From contig CP121458.1 in assembly GCA_029690005.1 (NCBI GenBank), positions 1,364,001 to 1,428,000 on the forward strand: a stretch of 64,000 nucleotides of DNA, written 5' to 3'. Positions 16,721 to 24,988 of the stretch are shown piece after piece. The translations under genes were made by a program, and so were the position numbers. The DNA is from Prescottella defluvii (GTDB lineage: Bacteria > Actinomycetota > Actinomycetes > Mycobacteriales > Mycobacteriaceae). Numbering within the stretch: position 1 is the first letter of the stretch; every line of letters starts with the position of its first letter. The notes beneath the pieces were generated by a model, which searched no databases, was not told the DNA's origin, and worked only from the letters and a program-made list of their open reading frames with translations.

Positions 16721-17200
16721 TCAGCGGGACAGCGTGATTGCGTCCAGTCCGCCTGCCTCGACGCTGATGGACGCGCGGTCGAGCGTCGCGTCCAGCACCC
16801 GGAACAGCCGCTCTGCATCACCCGCGGGCCAGTCGTCCGGGAGCAGTGACGCCGGCAGTAGTGGGTCTGCCCGCGTGATCGACAGCCATTCGGCCTGCAA
16901 CCGCACGCGAGTGGCGAAGGCGCCCTCGAGGCTGCGTTCGGCCGTCTCCGCACCCTGCCACCGTGTCGTGAAACCGGTGTAACGGCCAGCGATCTCGTCG
17001 AGGTCGAATGCCGACCGCCCGAGCGATTCGTCCGTCGTGGGTGGCACGACGCGCCCCACCATCGCCGTGAGTTCGATGTCTGCGAACTCGGGACCGAGAA
17101 GCTCGACCACATCGTGCCGTCGCGATCGTCGTCCACACGCCGTCCCAGGCAGCGTCACCCATGCCGCGCCACGGGCCTCGCTCGACATGCGGGTGCTTCG
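16721..17200 (-). pseudogene. C-terminal fragment of a PaaX-family regulator
   Basis: Minus-strand translation gives HDVVELLGPEFADIELTAMV, and later ADPLLPASLLPDDWPAG and ERLFRVLDATL, the hallmark C-terminal region of PaaX-type repressors. The upstream piece reads DGVWTTIATAR in another frame, so at least one frameshift lies near 17110. The N-terminal winged helix-turn-helix (about 100 residues) is missing; the next sequence belongs to a lipase fragment on the other strand. Full-length members exceed 260 residues, and only about 150 remain. I take it as a truncated remnant with no DNA-binding domain. Confidence 0.65.
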
Positions 17201-17541
17201 ACGTCTGGAGCACCGCCGCGTCCGTCCGCAACGCCTACCAACCGGACGCAATGTCGCCCGACAAGGCGTGGTGGAAGGCGTTCACCGCTGTCGACGACTT
17301 CCGGCCCGCGGGCTCGATGCCGTTCGTGATCTACCAGGGATCGGACGACAAGACCACGCCGGCAGCGCTGACGTCGCGGGAGCAGACCGTCATCTGTGAA
17401 TCCGGATCGGCATCGCAGTACAACGAGTTCCCCGGGCTCGAACACGAGACCGTGGTCCCCGAGGCCGCCGAACGGTTCCCGGCGTGGGCCGCCGACCGGT
17501 TCGCCGGAGCTGCGGCACCGAGCAACTGCCCGCAATCCTGA
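17190..17541 (+). pseudogene. C-terminal fragment of a secreted lipase/alpha-beta hydrolase
   Basis: The frame reads NAYQPDAMSPDKAWWKAF, FVIYQGSDDKTTPAALTSRE, then FPGLEHETVVPEA and PAWAADRFAG, ending APSNC. This is the last third of an actinobacterial secretory lipase: an Asp (GSDD) and a His (EHE) of a catalytic triad, the C-terminal W..DRF.G pattern and a terminal disulfide Cys. The nucleophile domain and signal peptide are absent, because the upstream DNA is the opposing PaaX-family fragment. It is therefore a remnant, and the boundary near 17190 is approximate. Confidence 0.6.
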
Positions 17542-17584
17542 CCTCCGACCGCCTCATGCGCGACCAGTGCACGTCGCGCATGAG

Positions 17585-17675
17585 GCGATCAGGACACCGA
17601 TGCCGATCGTGGCCAGGTCGACGGTCGCGTAGTGCGGCACCGCGTTGTCGGGCTGCAGTAGCCCGACAGCGTGCC
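17585..17675 (-). pseudogene. Remnant of a POT transporter 3' end
   Basis: About 91 bases match 46554-46645, the C-terminal coding part of the POT transporter gene at 46508-47980, in the same orientation with roughly a dozen differences and a one-base gap. A further match around GCGCATGAG just to the left corresponds to the stop-codon end after a deletion of about 27 bases. It cannot encode a protein. Confidence 0.7.
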
Positions 17676-17789
17676 ATTGTTCCTCGAACACTCCTCCGTC
17701 GCCCGGGTCCTATTCTCGCGCAACGGGGTTCGTCATGTTCATCGGTCAACGAGACTGGGTACGTACGCGACCTGGCGGTTCGGTGACCG
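17676..17789 (+). pseudogene. Remnant of a histidine phosphatase C-terminus (contains repeat copy B)
   Basis: The frame reads LFLEHSSVARVLFSRNGVRHV, parallel to LTFPIEYVSVTRILISRNGVRRV at the C-terminus of the intact phosphatase, then shifts frame and continues with the equivalent of NETGHVRDLTVR and a stop. It is more diverged upstream than at the very end, so it probably comes from a paralogue. Positions 17714-17789 are repeat copy B. Confidence 0.65.
17714..17789 (+). repeat. Phosphatase 3'-end repeat, copy B
   Basis: Aligns with copy A over about 76 bases with roughly ten differences, including a small indel that breaks the frame. Copies B and C bracket the lyase/MFS module. Confidence 0.75.
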
Positions 17790-17849
17790 CCCTCACCGTG
17801 CTGGGCAAAGATCTCCGAGTGCAGAACCGACCGAATGGTCAACAGCGCC
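17784..17849 (+). pseudogene. Duplicated internal fragment of the ammonia-lyase gene
   Basis: These 66 bases match 19299-19363, inside the ammonia-lyase-family gene 1.5 kb downstream, with one inserted base and two substitutions. The join to the phosphatase remnant lies at a shared TGACCG, suggesting a microhomology junction. The fragment contains no usable reading frame. Confidence 0.75.
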
Positions 17850-18260
17850 GTCCGCGTCGATGTCCGTCGGCGGCGTCGCGTTCAGCCCCGAATAGCCAGC
17901 CAGTTGATGGGGTGCGTGCCCGGGGCGGGCGACGACGTTCGGCAGCCGCCCTTCGGCGCCGTAAGCAGCGCAAAAGAACCACCGGAGGTACGTAACCGTA
18001 TGGTCACTGCAGCCGGGGCCCTGCTTGCCGCCTTGACACGAAAGTTATCTATACCTGACTATACAACCTGTGGTTCACGTCATACCCGCTCTTCGGAACG
18101 ATTGGCTTGCGTCACGGATGACACCCTGCCGGGATGTGCGCGGAACCTGCTCGTGACATCCGGGGTTCACAGGGATGGGTCCGCTTCGTAGCGCTGACGG
18201 ATGGGTGTGACCGGGGCTGGGAACGACAACGAATCGACACCCCCGACAGGTTGAGGAAAC
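17850..18260 (+). other. Leader region of the ammonia-lyase gene
   Basis: No supported gene in about 410 bases. A TTGACA at 18033-18038 is followed by AT-rich TATACC and TATACA (18050-18065), the lowest-GC stretch nearby and the best promoter candidate, although -35/-10 spacing is not ideal. CTATAC is directly repeated there (18049-18064), which could be a regulator site. Confidence 0.4.
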
Positions 18261-19810
18261 ATGGCGACACACGCGCAAGAGATCAAGTCCGTAACGCTGG
18301 ACGATCGGCCGATCTCCATCGAGGAGTTCGTGGCCGTCGCCCGATTCGGTGCTCGTGTCGAATTCTCCCCTTCCTACGAGGAGCGGGTCCGGAAGTCGAG
18401 AGGTCTCATCGAGAAGTTCCTCGACGAGAACCGGGTGATCTACGGAGTGACCACCGGCTTCGGTGACAACGTCACCGAGGTCATCGCGCCGGAGGATGCA
18501 ATCACGCTGCAGCGGAACATCATCCTTTCCCACGCGGTATCAGTCGGAGATCCTCTCCCTAGGGAGGTCGTTCGTGCGGTTCAGTTGATGACGCTCGTCG
18601 CCCTCGGTCAGGGCTACTCCGGAACCAGCTTCGACACCCTCGATCTCATTCGCGAGCTCCTCAACAACGGCATCACCCCTACGCTCCCGGTGACGGCTCG
18701 GTCGGTTACCTCACAGTCGAGGCGCATATGGCGCTGGTGCTCCTGGGTGAGGGGCGCGCGTGGGCCAACGGCGAATTGGTTTCCGGCAGAGCAGCACTCG
18801 AAATGTTCGGACTGCAGCCCATCACTCTCGGATGCAAGGAAGGGCTGACGCTGACGAACGGAACTCTGTCCGTCACCGGCATGGCCGTGCTGCTGGCATA
18901 CGACGCGGTGCGCGCGGCCACCGTTGCCGACGCGGCCGCCGCGCTCAGCCTCGAGGCGCTCAAGGGAACGATCTGCGCGTTCGACCCGCGCCTGCAGGCG
19001 CTGAAGAAGCATCCCGAACAGGCAGCGGTCGCCCGGAACGTCAGCCGCATCCTCGACGGTAGCGAGATCATCGGCAGGTACCGCGACTACCGCGTGCAGG
19101 ACGCCTTGAGCCTGCGCGGGATCCCCCAGGTGCACGGCGGCGTCAAGCGAGCGATCAAGAATGCGGTCGCCATCATCGAGGAAGAGCTGCACTCGGTGAC
19201 CGACAACCCCGTGATCATCCCCGTCGGAGACGACGGCGACGCCGTCATGGGCGCCAACTTCGACGGCACGTACGTGGGCATCCAGGCCGACACGATCATG
19301 ACCGCCCTCACCGTGCTGGGCAAAATCTCCGAGCGCAGAACCGACCGAATGGTCAACGGCGCCTTGAGTGAACTGCCCGCCTTCCTCGCGCCCAACCCTG
19401 GGCTGAACAACGGGTACATGATTCCGCAGTACACGTCGGCCGCCCTGCTCATGGAAATGCGGGCCGCCTCCTTCCCGGCTTCGGTCGATTCGGTGACGAC
19501 CTCCGCGAACCAGGAAGACAACGTCAGCAACGCCTACCTGGCGGTCACCAAGGCGTACCGCGGGGTCAAGAAGCTCCGCTACATCCTGGCCATCGAATTG
19601 ATGTGCGCCGCCCAGGCGGCCGACCTTCTCGACGGGCCCGAAACCGGCGCCGAAGGATCGAACGCACTCCGCCAGGCCATCCGGAAGATCGCACCCTCGG
19701 TCACCGTCGACCGATTCTTCGGCGACGAAATCGAACTCCTCGAGAACGGAATCCTCGACGGCAGCCTGATCGAATCCCTCGAGTCCGTCGTCGGCGAACT
19801 CGAATTCTGA
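18261..19810 (+). CDS. Aromatic amino acid ammonia-lyase family protein lacking the MIO triad (one frameshift)
   Basis: About 516 residues of the HAL/PAL fold. Conserved parts are YGVTTGFGDN with the catalytic Tyr near residue 61, TDNPVI, QDALSLRGIPQVHG, a GLNNGYMIPQYTSAAL equivalent of the HAL GLNSG..IAQ helix, and SANQEDNVSNAY. One C is missing near 18694; restoring it gives LPGDGSVGYLTVEAHMAL. In canonical enzymes this site reads GSxGASGDLAPLAHMAL, where Ala-Ser-Gly forms the MIO cofactor. Here ASGDLAPL is replaced by a shorter YLTVE. It may therefore use different chemistry or belong to a MIO-less subfamily. The ATG at 18261 follows AGGTTGAGGAAAC. An MFS transporter gene follows after 28 bases. 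Confidence 0.85.
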
Positions 19811-19838
19811 TCACCAATCACGTCTGGAACAAGCAAAT

Positions 19839-21194
19839 ATGACAGATCTCAGCACACCGGACACGACCTTGCCTGCCACGACTGGCAAGGTCCTCGCCGA
19901 TCACGAAACCCCGCTTAACCGCTTTCATCTACGAATCACGGCGCTGACATTCGGCGCCAATTTCTCCGACGGTTATGCTCTCGGCAGCATCGGAATCGTC
20001 CTCACGGTCCTGTCCCCGCAGATGGGACTCAGCACGCTGTGGGAGGGGATTCTCGGAAGTTCCATGCTGGTCGGCGTGCTCGTCGGCAGTGTGGTGTGCG
20101 GATGGCTTGCAGATAGATTCGGCCGCCGCCGGGTCTTCCAGTTGGACTTCATCGTCATCGCCGTGGCCTCCGCGGCCCAGTTCTTCGTCGACGGCCCGGT
20201 ATGGCTGCTCGTGCTCCGACTGCTCATCGGGATCGGTGTCGGCGCCGACTATGCACTCGGACCCACACTGGTTACCGAGTTCGTCCCCACGCGCTACCGC
20301 GGAGGGCTCCTCGGGTCCCTGACGGTGATGTGGACCGTCGGTTACGTGGCTTCCTTCTTCGTCGGTACGTGGCTTGTCGATCTGTCGCCGGATTCTTGGC
20401 GTTGGATGCTCGCAAGTGGTGCGATTCCCGCGCTGATCGTCCTGGTGCTGCGAATCGGCACACCCGAGTCGCCGCGATGGCTGATCGAGCAGGGGAGACT
20501 CGAAGAGGCGCGGGCCATTTCGAACAAGTATCTCGACGGCGCACTCGACATCGAGAAGATCGCGGCATCCACCGTATCCACCGAGCCGGCGCGATACCGC
20601 GACCTGTTCAGCCGGAAGATCCTGAAGAACACGGTATTCGGAATCCTCTTCTACAACTGCCAGGTCATTCCGTACTTCGCCATCTACACGTTCCTGCCGG
20701 TGATCCTCCCCAAGCTCGGTTTGGACGAAGACGGTTTCGCCAGCGGGGTAATGCTGAACCTCTTCCTCCTCGCCGGTGGAATCGTGGGTCTGTGGGCGAT
20801 CGCGAAGATCGGTCGACGTCCGCTGACGATCTACTCGTTCATCATCATGGCGGTCACGCTGGCGATCGTCGCGTTCGGTACCAGCTGGCCGTTGCCTGTC
20901 GTTGTCCTGGCTTTCGCCATCTTCACCTTCGTGATGTCGGCCGCGTCGAATCTCGCGCAGGTCTACCCCGCCGAGCTGTACCCCACCAGGTTGCGCGCTG
21001 CCGGTGTCGGACTTGCCAACGGGGCCAGCCGCGTCGGTTCTGCTGCCGGCACCTTCCTTCTCCCCCTCACCCTCTCCTCCTTCGGTGTCACCGCCTCGAT
21101 GCTCGGTTTGGTGGGCGTCCTCGTGATCGGTGCGGTTTCAGCCGTACTCATGGCACCGGAGACGTCCCATCTCTCCACCGAGGAACTCGGCTGA
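19839..21194 (+). CDS. MFS transporter paired with the ammonia-lyase-like gene
   Basis: A 451-residue twelve-helix transporter of the sugar-porter/aromatic-acid type. Motifs are GWLADRFGRRRVF after helix 2, the RYRGG...SLTVMWTVGY region of helices 4-5, PESPRWLIEQGR before the central loop, and PAELYPTRLRAAGVGLANGASRVG of the second half. It lies 28 bases after the lyase gene with no terminator between, so co-transcription is likely, and it probably imports the lyase substrate or exports its product. A hairpin follows. Confidence 0.87.
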   Translation: MTDLSTPDTTLPATTGKVLADHETPLNRFHLRITALTFGANFSDGYALGSIGIVLTVLSPQMGLSTLWEGILGSSMLVGVLVGSVVCGWLADRFGRRRVFQLDFIVIAVASAAQFFVDGPVWLLVLRLLIGIGVGADYALGPTLVTEFVPTRYRGGLLGSLTVMWTVGYVASFFVGTWLVDLSPDSWRWMLASGAIPALIVLVLRIGTPESPRWLIEQGRLEEARAISNKYLDGALDIEKIAASTVSTEPARYRDLFSRKILKNTVFGILFYNCQVIPYFAIYTFLPVILPKLGLDEDGFASGVMLNLFLLAGGIVGLWAIAKIGRRPLTIYSFIIMAVTLAIVAFGTSWPLPVVVLAFAIFTFVMSAASNLAQVYPAELYPTRLRAAGVGLANGASRVGSAAGTFLLPLTLSSFGVTASMLGLVGVLVIGAVSAVLMAPETSHLSTEELG

Positions 21195-21235
21195 CCTCAC
21201 GGCCGCGCACCATTCGCGAGCATTCACCACTGCAC

Positions 21236-21281
21236 TGAAGTCTCGAAGCCGCCCCCAGTCGGGCGGCTTCGAGGCTTCAGC
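21236..21281 (+). terminator. Hairpin terminator after the MFS gene
   Basis: A 20-bp stem with one mismatch (left arm begins CTGAAGTCTCGAAG, right arm ends CTTCGAGGCTTCAG) and a six-base loop. It would also serve the converging MFS gene on the minus strand. Confidence 0.75.
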
Positions 21282-22539
21282 GTTCTTCTGCACCGCAGCT
21301 TCGCGCTACGGGGTTCGTCGTGTCGTGTCGGTCGACGAGACCGGGCACGTGCGTGACCTGACTGTCCGGTGATCGGAGCGCGATCCGGCATCCGACGGCC
21401 AGGAGGGCGACGACGCCGAAGAAAGCGACGGCCGCGGACGTGAGCCCGAATCGGTCGCCGAGCCAGCCGACGCCGAGGATGGGCACGGCACTCGCGAGGT
21501 AGCCGCACGCGAAGTACCTCGCAATGATCTCGGCCGATCGGTTCGGTGGCATCGCCGCGTGCAGTGCCGTCAGACTGCTCGATGTGGTCAACCCGTGTCC
21601 GACGCCGAGCACCACTGTCGCACCGAGGAATCCGAGGGCGGATGCGCCGACGGCGGCCGCGGTGGCGGCGAGCGCGCCGGTCACGAGGCATGCCAGGCCC
21701 GCCCGCTCCATCGGCGCCTGCGGCCGACTGCGGGTGAGGGTCTGGCCGACGGCGGAGGTCGCCAGCAGAATCGACACCGCCAGTGATGCGATCAACGTGC
21801 CGGACGCGAGGTTCTGCTGCATCAGGGTCGGTACGAGTGCGAGGTAGTACCCGTTGAGGGCGTAGGCGCAGCACAGCGTCGCAGTCGACAACGCGACCCG
21901 TTGGCGTGCAACGGGTTCCGTGGATGGTGTCGACGTCGATGGGGTGCGGACCCGCGAGGATCCCGGATGGGTTGCGAACAACAGCAACGCGGCGATCGGA
22001 AGCGGAAGATAGAGCCAGTACGCGGCGTGGGCCGGGTCCGGTAGCCATGCGATCGCGGCCTGAGCGAGCAGTGGTCCCGACGCGAGGCCGGTGGCGATAC
22101 ACGCCGACGAGACCACCGCGGCCTGCCGGGCCGGGAGGGCGTCCTTCAGCATCGCGGTCAACGTTCCGGTGCACAGGCCGACGCTCACGCCACTCAGTAC
22201 CCGCGCGACGCCGATCGTCGTCACACTGCCCGCGGTGGCGAACAGGAGGGTCGCCGCGATCGACAGCATCGCCGCGGTGACTGCCGGCGCTCGGCCGGCC
22301 ACGTGCGTCGACAGTCGTCCGGCCCCGATGAGGGCGGCGAGCACTCCGACGACGTACGCCGCGAAGATGGCGGTGACCCACACGCCGGTCAGTGAGAACT
22401 GCTGCCGGTACAGCTCGAAGATCGGCGTCGTCAGCGTGCTCCCCATCAGGAGGAGTACGAGTCCGCCGCCGAGTGTCGTAATTGCCCTGAGTGGCGAGAC
22501 GGGCGCCGTGTCGTGGTGAGCGGCGGCAGCAGGAATCAC
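21277..22539 (-). CDS. MFS transporter controlled by the divergent TetR gene
   Basis: A 420-residue membrane transporter with twelve predicted helices. The first half has GRLSTHVAGRAPAV as motif A-like loop and RVLSGVSVGLCTG; the second half ends near LGVGWLGDRFGLTSAAVAFFGVVALLAVGCRIAL. The last 30 or so residues (from about SPDSQVTHVPG) are translated from the complement of phosphatase repeat copy C and look like an unrelated tail, so the original 3' end may have been lost. The ATG at 22539 is close to a 26-bp palindrome shared with the TetR gene. Drug or metabolite efflux is the likely role. Confidence 0.83.
   Translation of the reverse strand: MIPAAAAHHDTAPVSPLRAITTLGGGLVLLLMGSTLTTPIFELYRQQFSLTGVWVTAIFAAYVVGVLAALIGAGRLSTHVAGRAPAVTAAMLSIAATLLFATAGSVTTIGVARVLSGVSVGLCTGTLTAMLKDALPARQAAVVSSACIATGLASGPLLAQAAIAWLPDPAHAAYWLYLPLPIAALLLFATHPGSSRVRTPSTSTPSTEPVARQRVALSTATLCCAYALNGYYLALVPTLMQQNLASGTLIASLAVSILLATSAVGQTLTRSRPQAPMERAGLACLVTGALAATAAAVGASALGFLGATVVLGVGHGLTTSSSLTALHAAMPPNRSAEIIARYFACGYLASAVPILGVGWLGDRFGLTSAAVAFFGVVALLAVGCRIALRSPDSQVTHVPGLVDRHDTTNPVARSCGAEER
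21301..21376 (+). repeat. Phosphatase 3'-end repeat, copy C
   Basis: The segment reads YGVRRVVSVDETGHVRDLTV and a stop, nearly the same as the end of the phosphatase at 16629-16705. It lies between the MFS terminator and the body of the opposing MFS gene, whose C-terminal codons run through its complement. Confidence 0.78.
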
Positions 22540-22575
22540 GAGGATCGTCCCTTCGGTCTAGACCCTGGCGCTAAC

Positions 22576-22601
22576 CAGTAGGTAGACTAGTCTACCTACT
22601 G
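22576..22601. promoter_or_regulatory. 26-bp perfect palindromic operator
   Basis: Half-site CAGTAGGTAGACT followed by its exact complement, ten bases before the TetR start codon and 37 bases from the divergent MFS start. It is the expected autoregulatory site for the TetR protein at 22611-23203. Confidence 0.8.
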
Positions 22602-22610
22602 AGGAAGAAT

Positions 22611-23203
22611 GTGCCGAGAGCAGGGAGTTCGACAGTGGGGATCGCACACGACCGAATCTTGGCCGTCGCGGAGAAGCGTTTCTACCGCGACGGCATAGGC
22701 GCGACCGGCATCAACACGCTGACCGACGAGGCGGGCGTAGCTCGGATGTCGCTGTACAAGAACTTCGCGTCCAAGGACGACTTGATCGCCGAGTACCTCC
22801 AGCACCGGTTCGACACATGGCGGGCCCTCTACGATGCGCGCCGCACCGCCGCCGAAACGCCCGCGGACATAGCGGCGAGCGTCCCGCGTTCCTACCTCGA
22901 CCACGTCGAGGCGATCGGCGCCGACTTCCGGGGGTGTGGACTACTGAACGCCGCCGCGGAACTGCACGGTCGCCCGGAGCTCTATGCGAGCATCCTCGCC
23001 CGCAAGGACGAGGTGACGGCGCTGCTCCGGGCCGATCTCGCCGAGTCCGGGTCGACGACCCCGATCAGCTGACCGAGATCGCCTTCCTGCTCCTCGAAGG
23101 CGCGGTGGTCCACGACGGGCTGCACGGTCGGGTGGACCACCTCGGCCGGGTCGTCAGGCACATCGACGTGCTGGTCGCCCAGGCGTTGGCCGATACTGCT
23201 TGA
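22611..23203 (+). CDS. TetR-family regulator of the divergent MFS gene (one frameshift)
   Basis: About 197 residues. The helix-turn-helix runs from AEKRFYRDGIGATGINTLTD to ARMSLYKNFASKDDLI, and an effector domain contains RPELYASILARKDEV. A shift near 23058 diverts the frame to an early stop; the alternative frame continues ...DPDQLTEIAFLLLEGAVVHD to a natural end at 23203 and restores normal length. The GTG at 22611 follows GAGGAA by five bases. The divergent transporter and the palindrome between them suggest control of efflux. Confidence 0.83.
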
Positions 23204-23230
23204 GCGACGAGGGTTTTCGACGTGGGACGC

Positions 23231-23287
23231 GAGAACCTCCGGTCGGATGTGGGCCTTCGACAAGCCGCACCCCGACCGGAGGTTCTC
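23231..23287. terminator. Bidirectional hairpin between TetR and mmsA
   Basis: A perfect 16-bp stem (GAGAACCTCCGGTCGG and complement) with a 25-base loop, placed between two converging genes. Confidence 0.75.
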
Positions 23288-23339
23288 TTCGCATCACGCT
23301 GACACGCCCGCTACCGACGTCCTCGCCGGATACAGCCGG

Positions 23340-24844
23340 CTAGTCCATCGTGGGGATGACGAAGTGGTTCGAGGCCTCTTCCTTCTTGCCCGACGGCCAG
23401 CGCTGCGTGACCGTCTTGGTCTTGGTGTAGAAGCGGATCGAGTCCGGGCCGTGCTGGTTCAGGTCACCGAAGCCGGAACGCTTCCAGCCACCGAACGTGT
23501 GGTAGGCGATCGGGACCGGGATCGGGACGTTCACGCCGACCATGCCGGTGTCGACGCGGGCGCAGAAGTCGCGGGCCGTGTCGCCGTCACGGGTGAAGAT
23601 CGCGACACCGTTGCCGTACTCGTGCTCGGACGGCAGGCGCAGCGCCTCCTCGTAGTCGTGCGCGCGCACCACCTGCAGGACGGGACCGAAGATCTCCTCC
23701 TTGTAGATCCGCATCTCCGGGGTGACCCGATCGAACAGCGTTGCGCCGGCGAAGAACCCATCCTCGTGACCCTCGAGCGCGAAACCGCGGCCGTCGACGA
23801 CCAGCTCGGCGCCCTCGTCGACACCGATCTGCACATAGTTGTTCACCCGCGCCAGGGCGTCGGAGCCGACCAGCGGACCGAAGTCGGCGGTCTCGTCGTC
23901 GGAGCGGCCGATGCGCAGCTTCGCCACGCGCTCGGTGAGCTTCGCGACCAGCGCGTCGGCGGTCTCCTCACCGACCGGCACCGCGACCGAGATCGCCATG
24001 CACCGCTCGCCCGCGGAGCCGTAACCGGCACCGACGAGCGCGTCGGCGACCTGGTCCAGGTCGGCGTCGGGCATGACGATCGCGTGGTTCTTCGCGCCGC
24101 CGAAGCACTGCGCCCGCTTGCCGTGCGCGGCCGCGGTCTCGTAGATGTACTGCGCGATCGGGGTCGAGCCGACGAAGCCGAGGGCTTTGACCCGCGGATC
24201 GGTCAACAGCACGTCCACCGCGCCCTTGTCGCCGTTGACGACGTTGAACACACCCTCGGGCAGGCCGGCCTCGAGGAACAGCTCCGCGATCCGCAGCGGC
24301 ACCGACGGATCCCGCTCGGACGGCTTGAGGATGAACGCGTTACCGCACGCGAGCGCCGGCGCGGCCTTCCACAGCGGGATCATCGCGGGGAAGTTGAACG
24401 GGGTGATCCCGGCGACCACACCGAGCGGCTGACGCATCGAGTACACGTCGATGCCTGTGCCGGCGGACTCGGTGTACTCGCCCTTGAGCAGGTGCGGGAT
24501 GCCGGTGGCGAACTCGACGACCTCGAGGCCGCGCTGGATGTCGCCCTTCGCGTCGGGGATGGTCTTGCCGTGCTCCGAGGACAGCAGCCGGGCCAGCGGG
24601 TCCATCTCCTGCTGGATCAGCTGCAGGAAACGCATCAGGACCCGGGCGCGGCGCTGCGGGTTCCACGACGCCCACTCACGCTGCGCCTCCACGGCGTTCG
24701 CGATCGCGGCCTCGGTCTCGGCCTGGTCGGCGAGCGGAACCCGGGCCTGCACCTGCCCGGTGTTGGGGTCGAAAACGTCGGCGAATCGGCCGATGCCCCG
24801 GGAAGGTGCTTGCCGCCGATGAAGTGGGAGAGCTCTCGTGTCAT
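23340..24844 (-). CDS. mmsA: Methylmalonate-semialdehyde dehydrogenase (CoA-acylating, one frameshift)
   Basis: About 501 residues of the aldehyde dehydrogenase superfamily. MMSDH signatures are FNFPAMIPLWKAAPALACGN, the catalytic Cys in YGSAGERCMAIS (about residue 290) and GVNVPIPVPIAYHTFGGWKRSGFGD near the C-terminus. It converts methylmalonate semialdehyde to propionyl-CoA and malonate semialdehyde to acetyl-CoA in valine, myo-inositol or beta-alanine breakdown. A missing C near 24793 breaks the N-terminus; restored, it reads HLPGASARFADVFDPNTG. ATG at 24844. It stands alone next to the amine-type cluster, where malonate semialdehyde could arise, but no operon link is visible. Confidence 0.9.
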
Positions 24845-24988
24845 TTTCTGTCCTAACTGATGAGGAAGTCTTGTGGGGAATCCGCGTTCAACGAGAAGTA
24901 CTGATCCGGTTGCCTGTGTGGGCCTCCTCGAGTGAAGTCTTCGGAGAAGCAGGAGCGCCGACGGGGCACTGTTCCGACGAAGTGCGCT

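Noticed and set aside
17700-21400. Transposon or integron carrying the lyase/MFS module
   Set aside because: Flanking repeats exist, but there is no transposase, integrase, terminal inverted repeats or target-site duplication.
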